Origin: Streptomyces albireticuli
Lineage (GTDB): Bacteria > Actinomycetota > Actinomycetes > Streptomycetales > Streptomycetaceae
Direction of reading: 5' to 3'
Assembly (NCBI RefSeq): GCF_002192455.1
Contig: NZ_CP021744.1
Span: forward strand, 930,001-994,000
Length of the DNA stretch: 64,000 nucleotides
Part shown: piece after piece, positions 33,225 to 41,024 of the stretch
Layout: each line of letters starts with the position of its first letter
Position numbering within the stretch: the first letter of the stretch is position 1
The notes under the pieces: model-generated
The model's database searches: none
Seen by the model: only the letters and a program-made list of their open reading frames with translations
Told to the model about the DNA's origin: nothing
Translations under genes and position numbers: made by a program

Positions 33225-33761
33225 ATGAGCGGCGACGCAGCGAGCGAGGACACCGAGCGGGACGCGGTCGACGAGATCATCGAGCAGTGGCTCGTGGAGC
33301 GCCCCGACCTGGCGGACGACCTGTGGCCGGTGCATGTCTTCGGCCGTCTCCAGCGACTGGGCTCGGCACTGGAGAAGCGGTTCCGGGCGTTCGCGGCCGA
33401 GCGCGGGCTGGAGCTGGGCGAGTTCGACGTCCTCACCACGCTGCAACGGTCGGGGCCGCCCTACGAGCTGACCGCCGGCGCCTTCCGCAAGGCCGCCATG
33501 GTGACGTCGGGCGCCATCACCAACCGCATCGACCGCATGGAGGCCAAGGGCCTGGTCGAGCGGGTGCGGGACACGGCGGACCGGCGCTCGGTGAAGATCC
33601 GGCTCACCGAGCGGGGCCGCGAGCTCACCCGCGAGTACATGGCCGACCACCTCGCCCACGAGGCCCGCATGCTGGAGCTCTTCGACCGCGCGGAGGCCGA
33701 GGAACTGTCGGACCTGATGCGCCGGCTCCTCGTGTCGTTCGGGGACACCACGATCAAGTGA
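33225..33761 (+). CDS. MarR-family transcriptional regulator
   Basis: 178 aa. The winged helix is at about 60-130: LGEFDVLTTLQRSGPPYELTAGAFRKAAMVTSGAITNRIDRMEAKGLVERV, with wing DRRSVKIRLTERG. Helices at both ends would form the dimer. The N-terminal 30 residues are acidic. It is divergent from the nitroreductase/MFS operon, with two shared palindromes in between, so it most likely represses both itself and the operon until a ligand binds. Its stop overlaps the convergent RimK-like gene by 8 bp. Confidence 0.92.
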   Translation: MSGDAASEDTERDAVDEIIEQWLVERPDLADDLWPVHVFGRLQRLGSALEKRFRAFAAERGLELGEFDVLTTLQRSGPPYELTAGAFRKAAMVTSGAITNRIDRMEAKGLVERVRDTADRRSVKIRLTERGRELTREYMADHLAHEARMLELFDRAEAEELSDLMRRLLVSFGDTTIK

Positions 33762-34746
33762 CCGGGCCGGGCGCGCCGCCGGCGGAACCGGGGCCCGCGC
33801 CGGCACCGGCGCCGCCCGCCGCGTCCAGCCGGTCCCGGCAGGCGGCGACGACCGCCGGGGCGACCTCGGCCATATAGGCCCGCCAGCCGACGTGGACGTT
33901 CACCTCGCAGATCGTGAAACCGCCGTCCGGCTCGAAGAGCAGGTCCACGCCGGCGACACCGAGCCCCAGCACCTCGGCGGCCCGTACGGCGAGCTCCTCC
34001 CCCGCCGGGTGCCGGCCCAGGCACAGCTCGGCCGTACCGCCCAGCGCCAGGTTCGACGTCAGGCCGCCGTCGGTGGCCGAGCGGATCTGCGCCGCGACGG
34101 CACGCCCGTCGACCACGATCACGCGCAGGTCCCGCCCGTGCGAGTGCGCCACGTACCGCTGGAACACGTACGGCGAGTCGTCCCTCAGGCTGCCGTGGAC
34201 GGCGCGCAGCATCGCGGCGTCGGGGGCGAGGAAGACCCGCCGGCCCTGCTGGCCGCGCACCGACTTCACCACGCACGGCTCGGGCACACCGGCGTCGATC
34301 ACCTTCGACAGGGGGACGTCCGCGTAGCTGCGGGTGTCGGGGACCGGCAGCCCCGCCACCGCGAGCTGCTGGAGGTGCCAGAACTTGTTGACGCAGGCCA
34401 GCACCGCGGCGGTCGGGTTGATCAGGGCCGTGCCCATCGCCTCCAGGTGGCGCAGCAGCGTGATCTCCCGGTCGGTGCTCAGTACCGCGCTGCTCATCCG
34501 GGCGTAGGCGACGGCCGGCGCGGTCAGCGGCCGGCCGCCGACGTCGTGCAGGGTCAGCCGGCCGCCGTGCACCCCCAGGAGCAGTTCGTCCGTGCGGACG
34601 ACCGCGTAACGACCTGTCAGAAGCCGTTCGCAGGCCTCCGTCAGCTCCCCGACGATCCGCATTCCGCTCAGCCCGGTACCGACGACGAGCCAGAACTCGG
34701 CGTCCGGCCCGGCGGCCCCGTCCGTCACCGCCTCGGCTGCGGACAA
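33754..34746 (-). CDS. RimK-type ATP-grasp ligase
   Basis: 330-aa ATP-grasp protein of the RimK/LysX/glutamate-ligase group. A short N-domain (YAVVRTDELLLG) is followed by the ATP-grasp core: VNKFWHLQQLAVAGLPVPDTR, PCVVKSVRGQQGRRVFL (phosphate-loop Lys), YVFQRYVAHSHGRDLRVIVVDG and GVDLLFEPDGGFTICEVNVHVGW, the acidic/Asn ligands for Mg-ATP. It probably adds an amino acid to a carboxylate of a peptide, protein or cofactor. No precursor peptide, LysW-like carrier or partner gene lies next to it. The TTG start is favoured because GAGAGGAG lies 6 nt upstream; a GTG six codons later is possible. The last 20 residues are a Gly/Ala/Pro tail. Confidence 0.85.
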   Translation of the reverse strand: MSAAEAVTDGAAGPDAEFWLVVGTGLSGMRIVGELTEACERLLTGRYAVVRTDELLLGVHGGRLTLHDVGGRPLTAPAVAYARMSSAVLSTDREITLLRHLEAMGTALINPTAAVLACVNKFWHLQQLAVAGLPVPDTRSYADVPLSKVIDAGVPEPCVVKSVRGQQGRRVFLAPDAAMLRAVHGSLRDDSPYVFQRYVAHSHGRDLRVIVVDGRAVAAQIRSATDGGLTSNLALGGTAELCLGRHPAGEELAVRAAEVLGLGVAGVDLLFEPDGGFTICEVNVHVGWRAYMAEVAPAVVAACRDRLDAAGGAGAGAGPGSAGGAPGPVT

Positions 34747-34965
34747 TGCCGTCTCCTCTCGGACCCTGCGGCCTCGCCGGCCGGGGACGGCCGTGAGCCT
34801 ATCGGGGCGCGGCAACCGCGCGAGGGCGACACCGCCTTTCGGGTGAAGTCGGGCGGGGGTCATCGGCGCGGGCCGCCGCAGCGGATACGACATCCAGCGG
34901 TGCCTCCCCCGCGCGCGAACGCCGCCGGGGAGGCGGTGTCCGTACCGACCCAGGAGGAACCCGCC

Positions 34966-35787
34966 GTGCCCGTACCGTCCACGATCGACCACCACGCCAG
35001 CACCTGCGGCCTCACCCAGGCCTACTGGCTGGCCCAGGCGTCCGACCTGGCCTACAAGGACGAGGCCACCATCGAGGAACGGGCCGCCCACTGGGGTTTC
35101 GACCGCGTGCGCCACCACCGCACCCGGTTCACACCGCCGTTCCCGCTGGAGGACACACAGGCGTTCACCCTCGCCAGCGACCACATGATCATCACCGCGT
35201 TCCGCGGCACGGAGCCCGCGCAGATCCGGGACTGGCTCTCGGACGCGACCACCCCGCCCTGGCCCGGACCGGGACGGACCGGTTACGTCCACTACGGCTT
35301 CGGGGAGGCGCTGGACTCCATCTTCCCCGACGTCAAGAAGGCCCTCGCGGAGTTCCGCACCGACGGGCAGAGCGTGTGGTTCACCGGGCACAGCCTCGGC
35401 GGCGCCCTGGCCATGCTCGCCGCGGCGCGGATGTACCTGGAGGAGCCGCGGCTGCGCGCGGACGGCGTCTGCACCTTCGGCCAGCCGCGCACCTGCGACC
35501 GGCTGCTCGCCACCGCGTACAACAAGGGCTTCAAGGAGCGCATGTACCGCTTCGTCAACAACAACGACATCGTGCCGCAACTGCCTCCGGAGCCCGCCTA
35601 CACCCACGTCGAGAACCTGCGGTACATCGACTCCCGCGGCAAGGTCCACGAGAGCATGAGTCTCCTGGGCGGCCTGGCCGACCGTGCCAAGGGCCTCTCC
35701 GCGGACCCCCTCGCGCCGGCGAGCGACGGCGTACGCGACCACTCGATCCGCAAGTACATCGCGGCGCTGGAGAAGAACCTGGTCTGA
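34966..35787 (+). CDS. Class 3 lipase-like alpha/beta-hydrolase
   Basis: 273 aa, no signal peptide. The nucleophile elbow is WFTGHSLGGALAML (about 138-151), preceded by ITAFRGTEPAQIRDWLSD as in class 3 lipases. The catalytic Asp is probably in VNNNDIVPQLPP and the His in SDGVRDHSIRKYI. Fungal-type lipases and their bacterial homologues hydrolyse acyl glycerols; the natural substrate here is unknown. The GTG follows AGGAGGAA by 7 nt. It starts about 220 bp from the divergent RimK-like gene. Confidence 0.88.
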   Translation: MPVPSTIDHHASTCGLTQAYWLAQASDLAYKDEATIEERAAHWGFDRVRHHRTRFTPPFPLEDTQAFTLASDHMIITAFRGTEPAQIRDWLSDATTPPWPGPGRTGYVHYGFGEALDSIFPDVKKALAEFRTDGQSVWFTGHSLGGALAMLAAARMYLEEPRLRADGVCTFGQPRTCDRLLATAYNKGFKERMYRFVNNNDIVPQLPPEPAYTHVENLRYIDSRGKVHESMSLLGGLADRAKGLSADPLAPASDGVRDHSIRKYIAALEKNLV

Positions 35788-35872
35788 GCCCCCGGGCGGC
35801 GCCGGACCGGGACCGAGCCGCCGGCCCCGGTCCGGCCGGGCGTCCGCGCCGCCGCGGTGCGACGCTTGCCGC

Positions 35873-36706
35873 ATGCACTTCACGCACCACACCGCCCGCG
35901 TCCTCGTCGTCGACGACGATCCGACCGTCGCCGAGGTCGTGGCCGGGTACCTCGGCCGGGCCGGCTTCGCCGTCGACCGCGTCGCCGACGGGCCCGCCGC
36001 CCTGGAGCGGGCCGCCGCGTTCCCGCCCGACCTGGTCGTCCTCGACCTGATGCTGCCGGGCATGGACGGCCTCGAGGTCTGCCGCAGGCTCCGCGCGCAC
36101 GGGCCCGTACCGGTCATCATGCTGACCGCGCGCGGCGACGAGGACGACCGCATCCTCGGCCTGGAGGTCGGCGCGGACGACTATGTGACCAAGCCCTTCA
36201 GCCCCCGCGAGCTGGTGCTGCGCGTCACGTCCGTGCTGCGCCGCGCGCAGGCGCGGGCGACGGTCGCGTCCTCCGGTCCCGCGGCGGCGCCACCCCTGCG
36301 CGCGGGCGGGATCGCGCTCGACCCCGCGTCCCGCCGCGCTACCAAGGACGGCGCCGAACTCGCCCTCACACTGCGGGAATTCGACCTCCTGGCGTTCCTC
36401 GTGCGGCACCCGGGGCGGGCGTGCGGCCGCGAGGAGCTGATGCGCGAGGTGTGGGGGTGGGAGTTCGGCGACCTGTCGACCGTGACCGTGCACGTACGAC
36501 GGCTGCGCGCCAAGGTCGAGGACGATCCCGCGCGGCCACGGCTGATCCGGACCGTCTGGGGCGTGGGGTACCGCTTCGACACGGGCGGAGACACAGACAG
36601 GGACACAGGCGGGGGCACGGCCGGGGAAACGGGAGCGGGCACGGCCGGGGAGACCGCCGGGGACACGGCCGGAGGCGCTGCCGGAAACGGGGCCCGCGAT
36701 GCGTGA
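35873..36706 (+). CDS. OmpR/PhoB-type response regulator with repeat tail
   Basis: 277 aa. Receiver domain (9-120): acidic pair VVDDDP, phospho-acceptor Asp in LVVLDLMLPGMDG, conserved Thr in MLTARGD and Lys in VTKPFSP. DNA-binding winged helix (about 140-235: ELALTLREFDLLAFLVRHPGRACGREELMREVWGW, TVTVHVRRLRAKVE, WGVGYRFD). The final ~40 residues are a Gly/Thr/Asp/Glu repeat (GGDTDRDTGGGTAGETG), another low-complexity tail of the type found in this window. It overlaps the sensor kinase gene by 8 nt; the two form a two-component system. The stimulus is unknown. Confidence 0.93.
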   Translation: MHFTHHTARVLVVDDDPTVAEVVAGYLGRAGFAVDRVADGPAALERAAAFPPDLVVLDLMLPGMDGLEVCRRLRAHGPVPVIMLTARGDEDDRILGLEVGADDYVTKPFSPRELVLRVTSVLRRAQARATVASSGPAAAPPLRAGGIALDPASRRATKDGAELALTLREFDLLAFLVRHPGRACGREELMREVWGWEFGDLSTVTVHVRRLRAKVEDDPARPRLIRTVWGVGYRFDTGGDTDRDTGGGTAGETGAGTAGETAGDTAGGAAGNGARDA

Positions 36707-37811
36707 CGTCCTGCTGATCGCCCTGTTCGCCTTCCTGGGCGCCGCCGCGGCCGGGCTGCTGGGCGCCCTCGCGCTGCGCGCCCTGCGCCACCGCTCGGTG
36801 GCCGTGGCCCTGACCGTGGTCGCGGCCGTCTCGGTGACCGCGATGCTGGCGGGCACCCTGGCCGTGGCCCGGGCGATGTTCCTCTCCTCGCACGACCTGA
36901 CGGTCGTGACCACGGTCTGCGCGATGGCCGCCGTCGTCTCCCTCGCCACCGCGCTGCTGCTCGGCCGGTGGGTGGTGGCCCGCAGCAACGCCCTGACCCT
37001 CGCCGCGCGGTCCTTCGGCGACGACGGCAGCTTCGCGGCCCCCGCCGGCGACGCGACGGCGGAACTGGCCGCGCTCGGCCGTGAGCTCGCGGCGACGAGC
37101 GAGAAGCTCGCGCGGTCACGGGAGCGCGAGCAGGCGCTGGAGACGTCCCGGCGCGAGCTCGTCGCCTGGATCTCGCACGACCTGCGGACCCCGCTGGCCG
37201 GGCTCCGCGCGATGTCGGAGGCGCTGGAGGACGGCGTCGCCGAGGATCCCCCGCGCTACTTCCGGCAGATCCGCACCGAGGTCGACCGGCTCAACTCCAT
37301 GGTCGGGGACCTCTTCGAGCTCTCCCGCATCCACGCGGGGGCGCTGCCGCTCACCCCCAGCCGGATGTCGGTGTACGACCTGGTGGGCGACGCCCTCGCC
37401 GGCGCGGGGCCGCTGGCGCGCGAGCACGGCGTCCGGCTCGTCGGGGACCGGGTGGACCCGGTGCCGGTCGAAGTGGACGGGAAGGAGATGACGCGCGTAC
37501 TGGGCAACCTCCTCGTCAACGCCATCCGCCGCACCCCCGCCGACGGCACGGTCGCCGTGGCGGCGCGCCGCGACGCGGACACGGTCGTCCTGTCCGTCAC
37601 GGACGGCTGCGGCGGCATCCCGGAGGAGGACCTGCCGCGCGTCTTCGACACCGGCTGGCGCGGTTCGGAGGCGCGGACGCCTCCGGCGGGGGCGGGGCTG
37701 GGCCTGGCGATCGTCCGCGGCATCGTCGAGGCCCACGCGGGCCGGGCGGCGGTCCGGAACGTGCCCGGGGGCTGCCGCTTCGAGGTCGTGCTGCCGGCCG
37801 CGTCGCCGTGA
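36699..37811 (+). CDS. Sensor histidine kinase
   Basis: 370 aa. Two or three membrane helices occupy the first ~95 residues (LLIALFAFLGAAAAGLLGALAL; SVAVALTVVAAVSVTAMLAGTLAV; TTVCAMAAVVSLATALLLGRWV) with little extracytoplasmic sequence. HAMP-like coil (about 100-140), HisKA with WISHDLRTPLAGLRAM (His about 157), and HATPase_c with NLLVNAIRRTPADG (N box), DGCGGIPEEDLPRVFD (G1/F) and GAGLGLAIVRGIVEAHAG (G2). The small sensor region suggests membrane or intramembrane sensing. The ATG overlaps the response regulator's end. Confidence 0.92.
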   Translation: MRDVLLIALFAFLGAAAAGLLGALALRALRHRSVAVALTVVAAVSVTAMLAGTLAVARAMFLSSHDLTVVTTVCAMAAVVSLATALLLGRWVVARSNALTLAARSFGDDGSFAAPAGDATAELAALGRELAATSEKLARSREREQALETSRRELVAWISHDLRTPLAGLRAMSEALEDGVAEDPPRYFRQIRTEVDRLNSMVGDLFELSRIHAGALPLTPSRMSVYDLVGDALAGAGPLAREHGVRLVGDRVDPVPVEVDGKEMTRVLGNLLVNAIRRTPADGTVAVAARRDADTVVLSVTDGCGGIPEEDLPRVFDTGWRGSEARTPPAGAGLGLAIVRGIVEAHAGRAAVRNVPGGCRFEVVLPAASP

Positions 37812-38060
37812 CGAACGCCCGGACACCCGCCCGCGGGCCGCTCGGGCACCGCAGGACACACCCGGCGGCTGAGCCCCGCCCACTCACCCAAGGGCCGGGA
37901 AACCCACCGGAGTTCACCTGAACGTAGGGCACGGACCCCGCCCGCCGCCCCCGTTCGGGTGAGTACCGCATGCGCGTCCCGGCGGCTGGGAAGCCCTCGG
38001 GCGACCCGGCCGCCGAGCCGCCCGCTCGCGCCGACTCTCCCGCACCGGAAGGAACTTCGC

Positions 38061-38195
38061 ATGCGCCGCTTCGTCGCAGTCGTCCTCGGGGTCGCCGCCT
38101 GGTTCGGGGTGTGCGCCTCCCCCACCGCCGGTCACGACCAGCCTTTTCCCGCGAGCGCGGCCGAGGGGAGCGAGGCGGCCGCCCTCCCCCGCTGA
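38061..38195 (+). CDS. Possible small secreted peptide
   Basis: 44 aa: a hydrophobic signal-like segment (MRRFVAVVLGVAAWFGVCASPTAG) and a short Ala/Ser/Glu-rich remainder. GGAAGGAA stands 8 nt before the ATG. No homologue is recognised; the mature peptide would be only about 20 residues. It lies 250 bp after the kinase gene and could be a remnant or a genuine small protein. Confidence 0.45.
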   Translation: MRRFVAVVLGVAAWFGVCASPTAGHDQPFPASAAEGSEAAALPR

Positions 38196-38538
38196 GCGGC
38201 GGAACGGGCGGCGGCGCCGGACGCGCAGGGGTGCCGGCAGCGACGCGGAGGCGCCTCATCCGCATTGACATGAGCACCGGCACATGGCTCTAATGGGGCG
38301 CGTGTCCGCGTGACGCCGGCCGAAGAGCAGTGGGCAGGCCGGCGATCGGGCGAGACACCTTTCCTCAAAGGGTCTTCCCATGAGTTCTCACTTCACAGGC
38401 AGCGCCTGACCGTACGGCGCCGCCGCGTGCCTCTTTCCGCACGCCGCCGCGCCTCGGCGCGCCCCGTCGCGCTCTTCACCATCACTTCGCCGCGATCGAC
38501 CGCGGCTCACGTACCCGCTCCGGAGAGCCCACACCGTC
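38196..38538. other. Intergenic leader before the DDN-hemerythrin gene
   Basis: 343 bp with no well-supported gene. It contains a good promoter-like element (38265-38294), leaving a leader of about 240 nt. A nine-codon ORF (ATG at 38380) is too short to judge. Confidence 0.45.
38265..38294 (+). promoter_or_regulatory. Vegetative-type promoter candidate
   Basis: A perfect TTGACA (38265-38270) and TCTAAT (38289-38294) are separated by 18 bp. This fits an HrdB-type sigma-70 promoter for the gene at 38539. Confidence 0.55.
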
Positions 38539-39453
38539 ATGCCCATATCGTTCAACCAGTCCGTCATCGAGGAGTTCCGCGCCAACGGAGGAAAGGTCGG
38601 CGGCCCCTTCGAGGGCGGTGACCTCCTGCTGCTGACCACCACCGGCGCGCGATCGGGCGCCTCGCACACCACTCCCCTCGGCTACGTCCGCCACGAGGGG
38701 CTCCTGCTGGTCGTCGGCTCCAACCTCGGCGCCCCCGCCCACCCCGCCTGGTACCACAACCTGCTCGCCCATCCCCTGGTGCGGGTGGAGCTGGGCACCG
38801 AGGAGTTCGAGGCCGTCGCGGTCCCCGCCGAGGGCGCCCGGCGCGACCGGCTGTTCGCGCGGGTGACCCGGGCCGAGCCCGGCTACGCCGCATACCAGGA
38901 GCGGACCTCCCGCCTCCTGCCCGTCGTGGCACTGGAGCGCGCCGAGCACGCGGACGCGGGAGGCCCCCGCGAGGTCGTCACCCTCGCCGACAAGCTCCTG
39001 GAGGTCCACACCTGGCTGCGCGCGCAGCTGAAGCACGTATTCGCCGAGACCGACGCCCATCTGGCGGCGGTCGCGGCCCACCGGGGCCCCGGCGAACCGC
39101 CGGCGCCGGGGCTGGGCATGCAGATCAGGCAGCACTGCCTGGCGTTCTGCGGGACCCTGACGTTCCATCACACGGGCGAGGACGCCCATGTCTTCCCCGC
39201 GCTCGCGGAGCACCACCCGCGACTGCGTGACGCGCTCGGCCGGCTCCGGGAGGAACACCGGACGGTGGCGCGTGTCAAGGACGAGCTGCTGGCGCTGCTG
39301 GGGGACATCGGAGCGGCGGATCCCGTGCGGTTCCGGGCGGAACTGGCGCGGATGGTGGCGGAGCTGACGGCCCATCTGGACCACGAGGAGGAGTGGCTGC
39401 TCCCGGTGCTGGCCGCCGTGCCGTTCCCGCCGGGGCGGGGTGCGGCGGCCTAG
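38539..39453 (+). CDS. Deazaflavin (F420)-dependent nitroreductase-like / hemerythrin fusion protein
   Basis: 304 aa with two domains. Residues 1-130 are a split-barrel DDN-family domain (GPFEGGDLLLLTTTGARSGASHTTPLGYVRHEGLLLVVGSNLGAPAHPAWYHNL), the type that binds F420 and reduces quinones or nitro compounds. Residues 150-300 are a hemerythrin/HHE domain with helix ligands LEVHTWLRAQLKHVF, LTFHHTGEDAHVFP, LREEHRTVARV and TAHLDHEEEWLLP, sufficient for a diiron site. The fusion suggests oxygen or redox sensing coupled to F420-dependent reduction; this is inference. It stands alone, with a sigma-70-like promoter upstream and a strong hairpin after. Confidence 0.88.
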   Translation: MPISFNQSVIEEFRANGGKVGGPFEGGDLLLLTTTGARSGASHTTPLGYVRHEGLLLVVGSNLGAPAHPAWYHNLLAHPLVRVELGTEEFEAVAVPAEGARRDRLFARVTRAEPGYAAYQERTSRLLPVVALERAEHADAGGPREVVTLADKLLEVHTWLRAQLKHVFAETDAHLAAVAAHRGPGEPPAPGLGMQIRQHCLAFCGTLTFHHTGEDAHVFPALAEHHPRLRDALGRLREEHRTVARVKDELLALLGDIGAADPVRFRAELARMVAELTAHLDHEEEWLLPVLAAVPFPPGRGAAA

Positions 39454-39460
39454 GCGGTGA

Positions 39461-39492
39461 CGGGCGGGGCGCCTTCCCCGGCGCCCCGCCCG
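39461..39492. terminator. Bidirectional hairpin terminator
   Basis: CGGGCGGGGCGCC and its exact complement flank TTCCCC between the convergent fusion-protein and metal-permease genes, a 13-bp perfect stem. Confidence 0.75.
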
Positions 39493-39536
39493 CTACGCAC
39501 CGGGGCTCCTCCCGGCCCCTCCGCGTCGTGCGCCCC

Positions 39537-40676
39537 TCAGCCCTTGGGCGCCGCGGTCGACGTGCGCGCCGCCCAGCGCTGTTCGACCTTGCCGAAGCGC
39601 CAGTACGCCAGCGCCGCCGCCCACACGACCACGAACAGGCCGACGATCACGAAGCCGACGTTGTCGAGGTTCAGGCCGGCGATCCAGCCGGTCAGCGCGT
39701 CGTCGAGGCCGAGCTTCTCGTGCAGGACGCTCACCAGCTCGATGGTGCCGATGAGGAAGGCGACGGCGATCGACAGTCCGGTGATGGTGAGGTTGTAGTA
39801 GACCTTGCGGACGGGGTTGGAGAACGCCCACTGGTAGGCGAAGTTCATGAACGTGCCGTCGAGGGTGTCGAAGAGGCTCATGCCGGCGGCGAACAGCAGC
39901 GGCAGGCACAGGATCGCGTACCAGGGCAGGCCGGCGGCGGCGCCGCTGCCCGCCATCACCATGAGGGTGACCTCGGTGGCGGTGTCGAAGCCGAGGCCGA
40001 AGAGGAAGCCCAGCGGGTACATCTGGCCGGGGCGGGTGATGGAGCGGGTGAAGCGGCCGAGGATCCGGTTCATGAAGCCGCGCGAGTCGAGGTGGCGCTC
40101 CAGTTCCCGCTCGTCGTAGCGGCCCTCGCGCATGGCGCGGAAGATGCGCAGGATGCCCGCGAGGGCGACGAGGTTGAGGGCGGCGATGAGGTAGAGGAAG
40201 CCGCCGGAGACGGTGGTGCCGACCACGCCGAGGGTCTGGTGCGTGGTGGACTCCTCGTCGAGGAGGGTCCCCGCGGCCTGGGTGCCGCCCGCGACCAGGG
40301 CCGCCATGGCCACCACGACGCTGGAGTGGCCGAGCGCGAACCAGAAGCCGACCGAGACCGGGCGCTTGCCGTCGGCCATCAGCTTGCGGGTGGTGTTGTC
40401 GATGGCGGCGATGTGGTCGGCGTCGAAGGCGTGCCGCATGCCGAGGGTGTAGGCCGTGATGCCGAGGCCGACCCCGTAGACCTTGGAGCCCACGGTGTAG
40501 TGGTCGGGGACGACGAGCAGATAGAGGACGCCGAACGCGACGACGTGCAGGGCGGCGACGACCGCCAGCAGGCCGGCGGTGCGTACGGTGTCCTGGCGGC
40601 GCCACCGGAAGGCGGGCAGCGCGCCGCCGGGGGCTTCGGTGGGGGCGGCGCCGGGGGCGTCGGTGGGCAGGGTCAT
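39537..40676 (-). CDS. Nickel/cobalt permease, HoxN/HupN/NixA (NiCoT) family
   Basis: 379-aa membrane permease with about eight helices. The family signature in TM2 is LGMRHAFDADHIAAIDNTTRK (the HX4DH metal-binding block). Others are GFWFALGHSSVVV and LGFLFGLGFDTATEVTLM. These proteins import Ni2+ and/or Co2+. The transcript starts upstream of a cobalamin riboswitch (40716-40915) and a Nur-like operator (40959-40975), which argues for a main role in cobalt supply for B12, with possible nickel control. The ATG at 40676 was chosen; a TTG at 40694 is also in frame. Confidence 0.93.
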   Translation of the reverse strand: MTLPTDAPGAAPTEAPGGALPAFRWRRQDTVRTAGLLAVVAALHVVAFGVLYLLVVPDHYTVGSKVYGVGLGITAYTLGMRHAFDADHIAAIDNTTRKLMADGKRPVSVGFWFALGHSSVVVAMAALVAGGTQAAGTLLDEESTTHQTLGVVGTTVSGGFLYLIAALNLVALAGILRIFRAMREGRYDERELERHLDSRGFMNRILGRFTRSITRPGQMYPLGFLFGLGFDTATEVTLMVMAGSGAAAGLPWYAILCLPLLFAAGMSLFDTLDGTFMNFAYQWAFSNPVRKVYYNLTITGLSIAVAFLIGTIELVSVLHEKLGLDDALTGWIAGLNLDNVGFVIVGLFVVVWAAALAYWRFGKVEQRWAARTSTAAPKG

Positions 40677-40715
40677 CGGGGGTGAACGCTCCAAGCACCT
40701 CGTGGATCATCGCGT

Positions 40716-40915
40716 GATGCCGTGGCCGGTCTCCTGGCTTACGGGTTCGCGCGCGCCCGCCCCTGCCTTCCCGGCCGCGGGCTGCGGCCAGTGGCTCCGC
40801 GCGCCGTGGCGGCGCGCGGAACGGAACGGGAACTCCCCGATCACAGTGGCGAGGGCCGCTCCGGACTCGGGCCACGAGGGCCTGTCACCGGTCTTCCCGA
40901 ACACCACGGCCGGGC
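40716..40915 (-). promoter_or_regulatory. Cobalamin (AdoCbl) riboswitch
   Basis: On the minus strand the conserved elements occur in order: GGGAAGACCGGTGAC at the 5' end, GCCACTG (twice), GGGAAGGC and the B12 box AAGCCAGGAGACCGGCC at 40721-40742. The element ends about 40 nt before the permease start, so it likely hides the ribosome-binding site or start when B12 is plentiful. An open frame running through it is not a gene. Confidence 0.93.
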
Positions 40916-40958
40916 CACCATAGCGCTCCGACCGGCGCTTGTGGCAAGGATGTGGCAG

Positions 40959-40975
40959 TTGCCATAGATGTGCAA
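40959..40975 (-). promoter_or_regulatory. Nur-like operator upstream of the B12 riboswitch
   Basis: TTGCAC-N5-TGGCAA is a 17-bp match to the Streptomyces nickel-uptake regulator box tTGCaa-N5-ttGCAA (mismatches only at lower-case positions). It lies about 45 bp upstream of the riboswitch, where a promoter is expected. Confidence 0.6.
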
Positions 40976-41024
40976 TAAGCGCCCCGCCCCGTCGCCGGAC
41001 GCACTCCGGAACGCGCCTTCCGGG

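Noticed and set aside
38310-38621. 103-aa plus-strand frame before the DDN-hemerythrin gene
   Set aside because: It overlaps the start of the real gene in another frame and is Arg/Pro-rich without any RBS.
40707-40907. 66-aa minus-strand open frame before the metal permease
   Set aside because: It runs through the cobalamin riboswitch, whose conserved elements explain the sequence.
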